This document shows, in pieces, positions 13,761 to 24,046 of a stretch of DNA of 64,000 nucleotides (its first letter is position 1; the number at the start of each line of letters is the position of its first letter). This stretch comes from Stachybotrys elegans. Lineage: Eukaryota; Ascomycota; Sordariomycetes; Hypocreales; Stachybotryaceae. The notes beneath the pieces are model-generated. The model did no database searches. It saw only the letters and a list, made by a program, of their open reading frames with translations, and was not told the DNA's origin. Where the stretch lies: the NCBI GenBank assembly GCA_020746835.1, contig JAGPNK010000001.1, forward strand, positions 496,001 through 560,000, given 5' to 3'. The translations under genes and the position numbers were made by a program.

Positions 13761-15979
13761 TCATGCCTCATAGCTTTTGATTTGCCCATTGCTGCTGGGC
13801 GGCTGGACCGATTGGACTGCCACTGCCGGCTGGAAGCTCAGTCTCTCGCCCTCGCTCAACGCCTCCTGAGCCATCCGAGCTCCGTGCTCGCCCCCAGTAG
13901 CGGCGGCAGCAGCCAATCCGTCCTGTACTTCACGTACGCGTCTGCGGAAAGCTAGGCGATCGAGGAGGAGCTGCTGTCGACCACGTTCTAGCTCGCGCCT
14001 CTCAGCTCGGAGGATCGCCTCCATCTCATTGAAGTACTTGAGCTTCAGCTCCAGCTTCTGAAGTGTCACATTCGTCGCCGCAGAGACGAGACGCGTCATC
14101 TCCCGCTCTTCGTGAGATGCAAAACCTGCCGAGCGAGCACCTATCGAAGCCAGCGGGATTGACGCCAGAGATGTAGTCTTGGTCGTGGTAGTGGTAGTTG
14201 TCGTCGTGGTTGTTTCTTGTCGGATGTCCAAATCCATCGACTCCTCCTTTCCTTTGCCAGAGTCCTCGCCCGTGTTACCTCCATCAAGCTGCTTCCGTAG
14301 GTTGCGCTTCAGCTCCGCTGCAGACTTGTTGGCGGCGGCAGCAGTGCTTGCTGGATCCGCCAGACTAGCCAAGAAACCGATCACTGACATGACAGGGTTG
14401 TCAACTTGGCTGAAGGGAAGGTGACCCTGCTGGGCACCCAGCATCGCAAGACCGGTGGGTGCACTGATGGGCGCCTCTGCATCGAGATACTTCTCCTCGA
14501 TATCCAATTGCAAGAACTGCAAAACGCATTCTTCGCGTGTCCTCGTGCCAACGTGCTCTGCAATCTCACCCCAGTCGTCATCAAATCGCTCCAGGCCTTC
14601 AAGCAGTCGCAAAATCTCCGCATCAGTCCACGGAGCGTCGCGATCGAGAATGTTGGTGTAGGTTGGGTTCTCCGTCTTCGAATACATGCTGGCGGTGTGG
14701 TTGGCCGGCAGACGACCCTCGGTGAAACAGCTTGGGCAGAGGTCGTACTTGGCCTTGGAGGTAGGGTCGGTCTGGGTGCTGTGGTAGTAGATGCGGGTGC
14801 AGTCATTACCGCATTGGTGGCAGTTGACCTTGGCAGTTGGCGTCTTTGTCGCATCGTCCGCGGTGGCAACACCGTTAGTGGCCGGCGTCTCGCCGTTGGT
14901 CTTGCCCTCGCTCTTGTGGATGGGTGTTCCCTTGGCATTCGCTTCATAGATGTTTCGTCCAATCTCGAGATTCAAGTCGCCCTTGTTGGCGGGTGTCGCC
15001 TGTGCCTTGTTGTCGGTATCGTGGTTCTTCTTGCCCTCGAGAACCACCGGATCGGCCGAAGGCTGCCAAGGTTGCAAGCCACGAGGGGTATCGCAAATGA
15101 TTTTGAAGTGGCCCGTGAAGGGTGGCCCAACTTGCGAGGGACGCTGTTCAGCGTCAACCTAAAGCTAGTTAGCACCACAGTACATATAAATAGCATTGGA
15201 GAGCGCACCTGGTAGTTGATGAGGCCCCATTGCTCCAAGAAGGCATGGACGCGCATGATGGCGCAAACGTCTCCAGCCAGGTTGCGGCGGCAAGCCGTGA
15301 CAGTCAAGTATTCCACAGGGTTGAGGCGATATGTGTTGATCATAAAGTCGCGGTAGTCCTTGTAGACAGCTGGAGTTTTGCTTCTGTTTCGGTTGTTGAA
15401 GAACTCGGCCATGGCTTTGCGCTCGATGTCGTGGATCGTGTTCATATCGAACCAGGTACTGTAGCTTGGCAGAACTATGGCGTGGGTTTGAGCAATGAGG
15501 TGCTCTCGAGCAGCCGACTCGATGGTTTCCTTCGATTTAACCTCCTGACCTCCGGCAGCGCCGTCGCCTGACGCGCCGAGGTTCTTGGAGCCGTCAGGTG
15601 CATCATCCATATCCTCGTCGCCGTGAGCCGTAGTTTCTGCAGGAGGACCATCAGGCGCGTCGAGAGGGTCATCGGATGCGGCGCCAGGAGCCGGTGTTGT
15701 ACTATCCTGCTTGATGCTGACCTCGTGGGCACCGCCTTCCGACATCTGGATGTCTGTGAAAAAGACATTAGTCAATGCATGCATGTTGGGGGGATCGCGA
15801 CTGCCCCCAAGGCTGGCGAATCAATCAGGGGGAGGCCATTCGCGATGACGGGAAGAGCTACCTTCGCTGTCGCCAGCTCCGATTCCAGAAGTGGCATGTA
15901 AAGATGACTGTGATGCAATCGCATTGCTGCTGGGAGATGCCTCATTATTGGGCGAGCCATGTGCCGCGGAGCCTTCCAT
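13761..15979 (-). CDS. RSC8: SWI/SNF-RSC complex subunit Rsc8/Swi3 (SWIRM, ZZ, SANT)
   Basis: A scaffold subunit of SWI/SNF-type ATP-dependent chromatin remodellers in the nucleus. Exons 15979-15862, 15753-15209 and 15158-13761 give 686 residues. Domains in order: a disordered acidic N-terminus; SWIRM at about 131-221 ([17 protein letters not shown], then [19 protein letters not shown]); a zinc-binding ZZ-like segment at about 334-365 (CHQCGNDC, then CPSC); SANT at about 396-443 ([18 protein letters not shown], then [14 protein letters not shown]); and a C-terminal coiled coil ([20 protein letters not shown]). An eleven-Thr run is encoded by 14181-14213. Pezizomycotina usually have one such protein serving both complexes, so naming it RSC8 or SWI3 is a convention. 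It lies in tandem with ARH1 on its upstream side. Confidence 0.95.
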
Positions 15980-16383
15980 CTTATTGGTGTCGCGACCGCA
16001 GTCTAGAAAACCAGGCAGAGGTTACAAGCTGAGAAGCAAGCGATTGACAGTCGCAAGGACTCGAAACGATGGAATCAATGTTCTTGCCGATTTGCAATCG
16101 CAGTGTCGGGGATGGAATAATTCTGATAAGTGGGTAATTAGTGCCTTGGGGCAGCTCAGTTCGCGATGCCGATGCACGTTGGCGTTGCCAGGGCGCGTTG
16201 GAGGATTTTCGGGCGCGACGAACAAGCCTCAGCTGCATGCGAGTCTCTGGACCCACGTGATCAGCTAGTCTGCACGTGATATTTTTACAGTTAGATATTA
16301 CATAAGGTGCAGTGGATCGGCAAACAATGCTGGATCCACAACCCGCTCCAGCCTCCAAGCCCGAGATATCGCTTGGGGTGAGA
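15980..16383. other. Gap between RSC8 start and ARH1 stop
   Basis: 404 bp between two minus-strand genes; it must hold the RSC8 promoter and leader and the ARH1 3' UTR. No gene is seen. Confidence 0.7.
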
Positions 16384-18072
16384 TCACCCCAGGACGGCCA
16401 ACATGTCTTTGACATTCGTGAACTTCTCTCGCTCCTTTCCCTTGCTCTTCCCACGCTCCCTCTCCGCGCGATCTATTTTGTGCCATTGATCCCAGGAGAC
16501 AGCCAGCTTGTTGTCGTGGCCGTTATTCTCTTGCTTGACGCCCTGCCATCCATCTGCCATCTGTCCCTCAGGGATGGGCAAGAAGTCAGCTCCATTTTGC
16601 CAATCAGCCACGATGGCGTCGCCCGTTGTGAACGCATCCTCCATTGTCGATGCAATAACGCCGGTTGGGCCTCTTTTTACCCAACCGGCACAGTAGATGC
16701 CGCCCACCTGTTGAGAGGCGACGTCGTGAGTCCTCTCATCTGAAGTGAGACACGTCACACGGCCCGCTCCATCATTCGTCACGATGCCTCGCCTGGCGTC
16801 AAATTGAATACCGATTTCCGCAAAACCATCGAGAGGCACGGATTTGTACCCCACTGACCGGAAGACGATATCAGACGGTAGAATTACCTTCTTTCCGGTC
16901 GGCTGTGGAGAGACGCGTGATTCGGGAAGGAAGGGGTCTTCAAGTTCCGTGACTTCAAACTCAGTGCTTGCAACCTTGGTGTGATCATGTCCAGCGGCGA
17001 GAAAGTGGCTGGGAGATAGACAGCTATCCAGCGACCAGGACTTGGATGTCTCAGCAGGGGAGACGGGCGTGCCCTTAAGAATAACTTCCATCAATCGCCT
17101 TGATACCCTGGGAAGACTCTTGATGTCTTGTGGGATAAGTGCTCGGTTAGGCGGGTGAAAGGCCACGTTGGGCAGCTTCATCAGCTCTCGCACTTCCTTG
17201 ATTGTGAAGGAGGCCTATGCAGATTAAAAAGTTAGCCCAGAGGCTCTGATTCTGACCGCAATGGGAAGGGACTTGCCTGCATCGGCCCCCTTCTGCCCAC
17301 GACATGAACCCTCTTCACTCGGCTTTTGGCCAGTTCCGCCAGGGCATGGTCGGAGATGTCCGTATTTCGAAGCACATCGATATCCTCGAGGAGCATCCGC
17401 GCGACATCCAAGGCTACGTTGCCCTGACCAATAATTACGGCTTCCTCGGCATCGGCGAGACCTGGCGCAAGACCTGCGCAGTCAGGGAGCCCATTGTACC
17501 AACCAACAAACTCCCGTGCTGAGAAGATGCCGCTCAAGGTTGACTCGCCAGGGATTTCTAGCTTCTTATCTTGAGAAGCACCGTACGCGAGTAGGACAGA
17601 GTCATAGTGACGGAGTAGAGTCGGGAAGTCTACAGTATAGTGGTCGGCTGAGTGGCCAGGGCTGCCCACCGACACATTTCCGATAAACGTGAAATTTGGA
17701 GAGGATGCAACCTCTTCGAACTTGTCCTGGCAGTTCTGCCGGCCTGGTTAATAGGCTGACAGAGGCGTTCTCGTACGAGTTGGATTTTACCTTGACTTCT
17801 GGATGGTCTGGGGCGACTCCGTGGCGTACCAAACCAAATGGGACAGGCAGAGCCTCGTACATGTCGACGCGCGCTTGCGGGAGCTTGGACATGACCCTAT
17901 AAGCAGTATAGAAGCCTGCGGGGCCGGACCCTATGACGGCCATCCGGAATGGATCCTCGTTGCTACGGGAGGCCCGAGGATTGCTGGTATGAAGAAAGCA
18001 TCGATGAAGGCGTGTGATGCGAGGAATAGGCCATTGTGCCTGAAGAGGCCGCAACGATGATGTGCGAATCAT
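16384..18072 (-). CDS. ARH1: Mitochondrial NADPH:adrenodoxin oxidoreductase
   Basis: Passes electrons from NADPH through FAD to mitochondrial ferredoxin for iron-sulfur cluster and heme A synthesis; located in the matrix. Exons 18072-17791, 17735-17277 and 17214-16384 give 523 residues. An N-terminal presequence (MIRTSSLRPLQAQWPIPR, then more Arg/His) is followed by the FAD Rossmann motif AVIGSGPAGFYTAY at about 45-58, the family motif FGLVRHGVAPDHPEVK, the NADP motif IIGQGNVALDVARMLL, and VHVVGRRGPMQ. The C-terminus keeps YCAGWVKRGPTGVIASTM. Intron 2 is a GC-AG intron: CAG|GCAAGT with acceptor CATAG, the only choice that restores the conserved RGPMQASFTIKEVREL. A longer in-frame start at 18156 exists but hides the presequence. 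It is divergent from the next gene. Confidence 0.95.
17215..17276 (-). other. GC-AG intron in ARH1
   Basis: The donor reads CAG|GCAAGT and the acceptor CTGCATAG, with GCTAAC as branch point, 62 nt in phase 0. Using the nearest GT instead shifts the frame and destroys the conserved segment, so a GC donor is required by the sequence unless there is an assembly error. Confidence 0.85.
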
Positions 18073-18567
18073 CGTGTCTTGGATTTCACAGGAGACTCTT
18101 GGGCATTGCCAAAAGGGATGAATGCAGCCCTTTTTGACAAAAGAATCATCTTCCAATGCTCAACAGCCTCTGTAAAGGAAAAGGCTGTTTCGGACGTCGG
18201 AGCTGTCGGTCATCGACGAGTCCGCTACTCGGCCCCTGTTGCTGTGGCTACCGGTGACCCACCCCCACCAAAACATCAACAGCTGCACACCCTCCCCCAT
18301 CCCTACCTTACATGAAAGCTCGAGCTCTCCAGCTACACACACCTTTTTATCTTTGGTTGAAGCTAGCAAGCGCAGAGACATACATGCATACCTGACATAC
18401 CGAGTCTATTATAGCCATGCGCTTTTGACTAAGAAGTTGGTTCCAAGCTTCCTTCTGACCACGGGCAGCATTCCTTTCCATCTGAATTACGACACCCTGC
18501 GGCTTCTCCAAGACAACGTCGTCAATCGCACCTCGTCGCGGCCAGTGCGCTATTGACTGTCGCAATC
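18073..18567. other. Divergent ARH1/membrane-protein promoter region
   Basis: 495 bp, with a C-rich stretch near 18258-18300 (ACCCACCCCCACC). No gene is seen. Confidence 0.7.
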
Positions 18568-20461
18568 ATGGGCGGCGCATCGCAACCATACATGTATACT
18601 GCGCAGCGGCAGAGCCATGGCCGGTTTCCCGAGAAGCCTTTCGACCCAAAGGCCATCACGAGGCAAAGCTGGGAGCCGAAGCCCAGCAAGCCCAAGCCCA
18701 ATGGCCCTTTGGTCTCGTTCAACCGCCATCCCGAGTGAGTCGCATGAGGATCGCGTCATATGCGCTCCCACCATTGCTAACCCTCGTGTGCTCTCCAGCG
18801 CCCACATGGTCCTCGAATATAGGTCCAAGCAGTATCCTTCGCTTGGTCCTCGTACCAAATCCTGCATCAAATGGCTCCGTCGCCTGCAGCTCCTGCTGCG
18901 CTTAATCCAACTCAACGCCGCCCTCGGCATCGTGGCCTTGATGGTCCTCTTGACTCACGTTGAGCCAATCACACACTGGGTGTTGAGAATCGCAGTACGC
19001 AACCTTTCCCGCAGCCGGGTATCGCTGGCTGTCTATAAGACAAGGCGCTGACGTGAAATGTAGCCAGGAGTTGTTGCGCTTTTCAATGCATATGCTGTCT
19101 TCCATTTCTCTCGAGATGCTGCCGGCCGTACCCCCGCCTCAACTGCCGCATATCAAGTCTTCGCAGCAGTCTCGGACGTTGTTGTCCTTGGCCTGTATGC
19201 GTTCGGCGCTTTCATCACGCATCGCGACTCCGGCACCTGGGGCGCTCTCATCGACCCCCCCGACCACCCAGAGATTCTCGGTACACTGACACCAGTGCTA
19301 TACTACACCTTCGTCGGTGCTGGTGGTCTTCACTTCATCTCCTTGGCCATTTCGATATGGCTGGGATGGGCTTTCAGGCAAATCACTCTCTTGCCACCGG
19401 ATATGAACCCCTTGGAAGACAACCTGACTGCCCGGCCCTTGCACAAGAGGAACAAGTCATCGGTTGCCAGCTTTAGCACATATGGCACCGAGAAACGAGA
19501 TTCTATCATTGGTGGATCGCCGAGAAAGTCCGGGGTGCCATCCGAGGCATCGCAGCATCAGTTCACCGTCCCATTCTCGCACACCAGAACACAGTCACGC
19601 GACTCATTTGCCAGCCGAGAATCGCAGCAACTCAATCTGCCGAGCCGACAGTATCAGATCATGCCTGGAAACTCTGCCCGCAACTCAGTCGCCTCTCTTG
19701 AATCGAACCGTATGTCGGCCTACGGTGCTCATCGAGGTTCCTATGCCGAGGTTCCCACCGACGATCCCACTGCCTCTTTGCATGCTTCTTCTCCACGAGA
19801 CAGCCAACAGCGGGTGGGCAAGTTCACCGAGACTTGGAAGCCTACCGATTCCCTCATTTCCAGGACCAACCAGAAGAACCGCGAAATAGCTGCGGCCAAG
19901 GCAGGCCATCGGGCACGCGCGAGCAAGTCCTATGCGGCGCTGAACCAGCGATACAACATGGATGACATGTCTGATTCCGAGGATGAAAAGGAGAACAATG
20001 GGCAAAGAACTGACGGAGAGAACGCGCCATACGGCAGCATGCACCCCAATCCATTGCGATCACACCCTGCCGATCTGAAGCGAGCCAGCGTGCCCCGTAT
20101 GAAGACGCCGTTCTATCCCGCAGCTAACTCTCTCGGCGAGATCAACAATAACCAGCGCCGGGTCAGTGCCAGCAGAGACATCGCCGACCAGCACTCCAAC
20201 ATGGTCGCACACGGTTACGTCAACGCAAGACACACTGTCCATGTTGATGATTATGTCTATTCTCGACCGTATGGAGACCTGAAGCCTGCCACGCCTCCCG
20301 TCCTGGTCGGCAACAACCGCAAGGTTTCCTCCGGTAACGACTACGACCTGGGCTCCAGCTCACGGGCATATGAGCGCCGCAATGTAAGTGGAAAGATTAT
20401 GGAAGAGGGCCGGTCGGGTGACAGAGGATCTCGATATGGACTGCCAGACGTACGACGATAA
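18568..20461 (+). CDS. Conserved fungal four-span membrane protein, function unknown
   Basis: I do not recognise a named family. Exons 18568-18734, 18799-18994 and 19064-20461 give 586 residues; all junctions keep frame (GTGAGT and GTACGC donors). About four hydrophobic segments lie in the first 280 residues (LLLRLIQLNAALGIVALMVLL; GVVALFNAYAVFHF; VFAAVSDVVVLGLYAFGAFI; then VLYYTFVGAGGLHFISLAIS), a topology like MARVEL-type proteins. The remaining cytosolic tail of about 300 residues is Ser/Arg-rich, with SRDSFASRES, RNSVASLES and similar phospho-site-like motifs. Such a layout suggests a plasma-membrane or cortical protein regulated by phosphorylation, but this is inference. It is divergent from ARH1 and convergent with PMS1. 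Confidence 0.85.
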
Positions 20462-20812
20462 GGAGGATTGGAACCTGTATAGGGGGGCTGCGTAGGGCGC
20501 TGCGTAGGGCGCTGCGTAGGGTACGGAAATTCTGGACCGGCGTTGGGTAAAGACGGATTGATTTGATTTGATTGATGTATTATAGTCAGACATGTCTTGA
20601 CTTCGGCCATGGAGTTTGGAAGTAATTGATATCGATTTGATTTCCTCAGCCACCAGTTCAACCGACGTGTATTTGCATTTACGAATGGACACATCGCTAC
20701 AGATCCCGACAGATGGAAATTCCATGCTCTTTGAAAGACTCTTGACACACAAGGAGTAGTGTAACTACAGGCTTATCATTCAGCACGTAGATAGACCTTG
20801 GCTCGCGATATT
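20462..20812. other. Convergent 3' region between membrane-protein gene and PMS1
   Basis: 351 bp of 3' UTR-like sequence with the 12-bp tandem repeat noted separately. No gene is seen. Confidence 0.7.
20487..20521. repeat. 12-bp tandem repeat, three copies
   Basis: Three head-to-tail copies of GCTGCGTAGGGC, the last missing its final base, begin 26 bp after the stop of the preceding gene. They would be in its 3' UTR. Confidence 0.85.
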
Positions 20813-23800
20813 TTACACATATGATGCCCAGTCCGTAGGCTCAGAACTCCCAAGATCGCCCTTCCAATTCTTGTCGTCCCACGCTTGAAGCCGGCAAAGG
20901 TGCCTCATTGTTGGTCGCCCATGGGGGCAATTCCAAGGCTTATCCATGTCTCCCATATGCCTGACCAACGTGTACATCTGACTTACATTCAGGGGCTTGC
21001 CAATCATGACACTGCTCCGACACGCTCTCATCGCAAACATCTTTCTCACCCTCGATGGCCGCGGGATGTGCGCCGTATCCGACTCAGCCTCACCGAGCAA
21101 TGCCAACAACTCCTCAAAATCTGACAAGTCAAACGTCGTTTCACGGCTCAGTGGCAGAGCCGTCAATTGAACGCGGGATCCTACAGGACAACCCCCGGTC
21201 ATGTCCACGTCAACCTTGAACCCATTTGCTTCGATAGCATTCATGTTTTGCAGCACGATCTCCTCTTCGAGTGCCGTCAATTCCAACTTCTTAGGCTGTA
21301 CAAGCCGTTGAGATTGCACAACCATGCTGCTCTGCAACCTCTCAAAGTTGTATTTTTCATCCGATGCATGCTGGTCAATGATGAATAGCTCATCGCTCCC
21401 CGTGCGACCATCAGGGGCATCTGACGCAGCAGCGGGACGAACGGCAATAATGAAGCCCAGGTTGAACTGGCCAGCGACCCTCATACGGAGGAAGTCAGAC
21501 CTCGAGATAATAAGTGCCAATCTGGCCTCGGCATCCGAAGCGTCGAGATCTTCAACACGATCGAATGCGCTTTCATTTTGAGCTTCTGAGGAAACAATCT
21601 TGAGCCAGTGCGCTGCTTGTGATTGGAGCGTGCCTTCATCAATTTGTATCGTTGTGGTGTGGTTAAAAGTGGCATCCTTTCGTCGGATCCCGCTTTGAAG
21701 TGCCTGTGCTCGAGGCTCGGCGGCTTGTTCTCTGCTCTCTTGGGTCTGGGGTTCGTCAGCTGGCTCCTGAGATTCGTCCGCCATATCGACGTCTTGAACC
21801 TGGTTAGTAGCCAGAACAGTGACTTGACTGCGTTCGGAAGGCGATGGGATGCCTTCCTCATCCGGTTCCTCTACTTCTCCCTCATCCTCTCGATCTGAAA
21901 TGGAACCCTGGCTAGAAGTGAGGGATGCTGAATCGCCAGCATCGCCAACTTCACCATCTTCGCCGTCCTCATCGCCCTCATCGCCCTCATCGCCCTCATC
22001 GTCCTCATCGTCCTCATCGTCCTCTATGTCATCATCCACAACCCCTTCCTTGGCAGCAAACAGGCGAGACAGACGGTTTCCAAATGAAGGCGCCGGTGTA
22101 TCGTCTTCCACAACCCGAGGCCGTTTGAGGGGAGGGCTATTCCAGTTTGAAGTGGTTTCATCACCGATTGTCACACTAGTGATCTGGGTACCCGGGCGCT
22201 TTAAATGCTGACGGGGAACCTGACTGGAGTTGATCTTTCCCGGGGAGGACCTCGTCGGTTGAGTGGCGAGCATGGGAGGCTCGGGGACATCTAATCGGGT
22301 TGGGTGAGGCGATGAAGTAGGATTAGACAATGAATCCTGTTCAATTTCTGGCGCATTGGCGGACCCAGGAGGAGCCGAGTCAGGGCTTCCTTCGTCCTCC
22401 ATAGAAGACACCTTACTGGATCGTAAGACCTTCGGGGTTGGGTGACTTGCTGATTCTGGTGCTGGTGAATTTGGCTGACTAGTGTTTATAGAATCTCCGC
22501 TGCCCGAAGCAGCGGTATGTTCGCTGGTGTGTGTTTTCCTCTTCACCCAGTCACTAATCATGTGCTGATTGGGGCCTAGTTCTCGCAATGTTCGAGAGTT
22601 CATGACTCTGCCTAAGGCCCGAGGCGTCTCTACGGACGCCGATCGTGAAATAGAAGAATCCTCACTGTCCAATCTAGCTTCAGTATCAGAGACCTCTGAG
22701 GAATTTTCTTCCTCAGAATCCAAATCAGCTTCGTTGCGAGGTCTGCTCTTCGAAGCCTGTCGGTTCGATGAGCTTGGTTTATCTGATGAGGGTTGTAGGG
22801 TTAGTGGCCGGGAAAATGGTACAGTCTGATCGTGCCCATCAAATAAACCGATGAGGGACTCGCGAACTGTGTCGAGAAGCCGGTTTTGGTCATGTAGTAA
22901 GATGCTGCGCTTGTCCGGGCTCACATTCACGTCGTACATATGAGTATCAAGCCTAATGTCGGCGAAAATGAAGGGAGACTGGTTTGAGTTGTATGACCTA
23001 TACACCTCATTGAACGTTTTGGCAAACTGAGGCAAACCGCACGGTCTCCCATTGACGAAGAACATTTGCCGATCAGGCGTCTGCCTGCCTTCTCCGCCCA
23101 CCGGGCGCGACACATGACCTACAATTCGGACCTCATTTGAGATGGAGGCAGGTTGGGATGGCAGTTGCGTTGATAGGCCTGTCGAGGACGGCTGCATTTG
23201 GAGCTTGAGATCCAGAGGAACCAACGATGTCATCGTTTTGGCACCAAATATGTTGATGATGTTGTCCCGGGTTGTGTTGTTACCCTTTGTGGAGAAGAGA
23301 ACGATGCGCTTGCCTTTGGTCGGCTGCTGAGAGACGGAAAACTTGAGGTTTGTCTGGATGCATGCGTATTGGTTCAGCAAGGCAATGACCTTTTGCCATT
23401 CTCTCTTTATGTTCCGCTCCAGCTCGCGGCGACGGACAGGAAGATTGTGAAAAAGACGCTCGACTGAGACGGTGGTGCCTCTCTGAGAAGCAACGACCGA
23501 TGTGTCTTTCAGTTTGCCGGACTGCTCAAATGAGAGCTTGGAGCCTCGAGGCACGCTCTCAGCCAAGCAAGTAATGATGGTAAAGGTAGAGAGGGCACAT
23601 AAAGACGCCAATGCCTCTCCTCGAAAGCCAAAAGTCTCTAGCGTGGAGATGTCAGAGTACGAGGAAAGCTTGGACGTGTGGTGCTTGAGAGCGACAGAGG
23701 CATAGTTGGCAGGGGAAATTCCGGATCCATTGTCCTGAACCTCGATCAAGTCTAAACCCTGATTCTTGAAACGAACATCTGGAGGGAAGGCCATGTCAAT

Positions 23801-24046
23801 TAGCGATCAAGGCAACTCGAGGGGGTTTCGCGACATGGAACAGCAACATACCGATGATTGTTGCTCCCGCATCAATGCTATTTTCCACCAGTTCTTTGAC
23901 TACTGAGCAGAGGTCGACAATGACCTGTCCAGACTGGATTTGATGAATCTTTCTCGCAAGAGATTAGCCAAACTGGAGATGAGCAAGTCCTGGGGGAAAT
24001 GGAACAAACTCACCGAACGATGATCGATTGGTTTGATAGTGGCCAT
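20813..24046 (-). CDS. PMS1: DNA mismatch repair protein PMS1 (MutL alpha subunit)
   Basis: Yeast-type Pms1 (human PMS2), partner of Mlh1 in the MutL-alpha nicking endonuclease. Exons 24046-24014, 23948-23852 and 23778-20813 give 1031 residues. The N-terminal GHKL ATPase has [17 protein letters not shown] and [12 protein letters not shown]. The endonuclease motif [12 protein letters not shown] is complete, and [12 protein letters not shown] and CPHGRP supply the other C-terminal metal-site motifs, which mark PMS1 rather than MLH1. A long disordered linker includes an acidic run encoded by a 9-bp repeat. The first exon has 11 codons; intron 1 uses an AAAG acceptor, which is the only one that gives [20 protein letters not shown]. 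The start ATG directly abuts TATATAAA. It is divergent from BST1 over a 2.3-kb gap. Confidence 0.97.
21966..22028. repeat. 9-bp coding minisatellite in PMS1 linker
   Basis: Seven head-to-tail copies of a 9-mer (TCCTCATCG or CCCTCATCG on the plus strand, the last degenerate) encode an Asp/Glu/Gly run in the linker of PMS1. Being a multiple of three, it can expand or contract without a frameshift. Confidence 0.85.

Noticed and set aside
14406..15215. A 269-codon plus-strand frame
   Set aside because: Antisense shadow of RSC8, whose domains are clear on the other strand.
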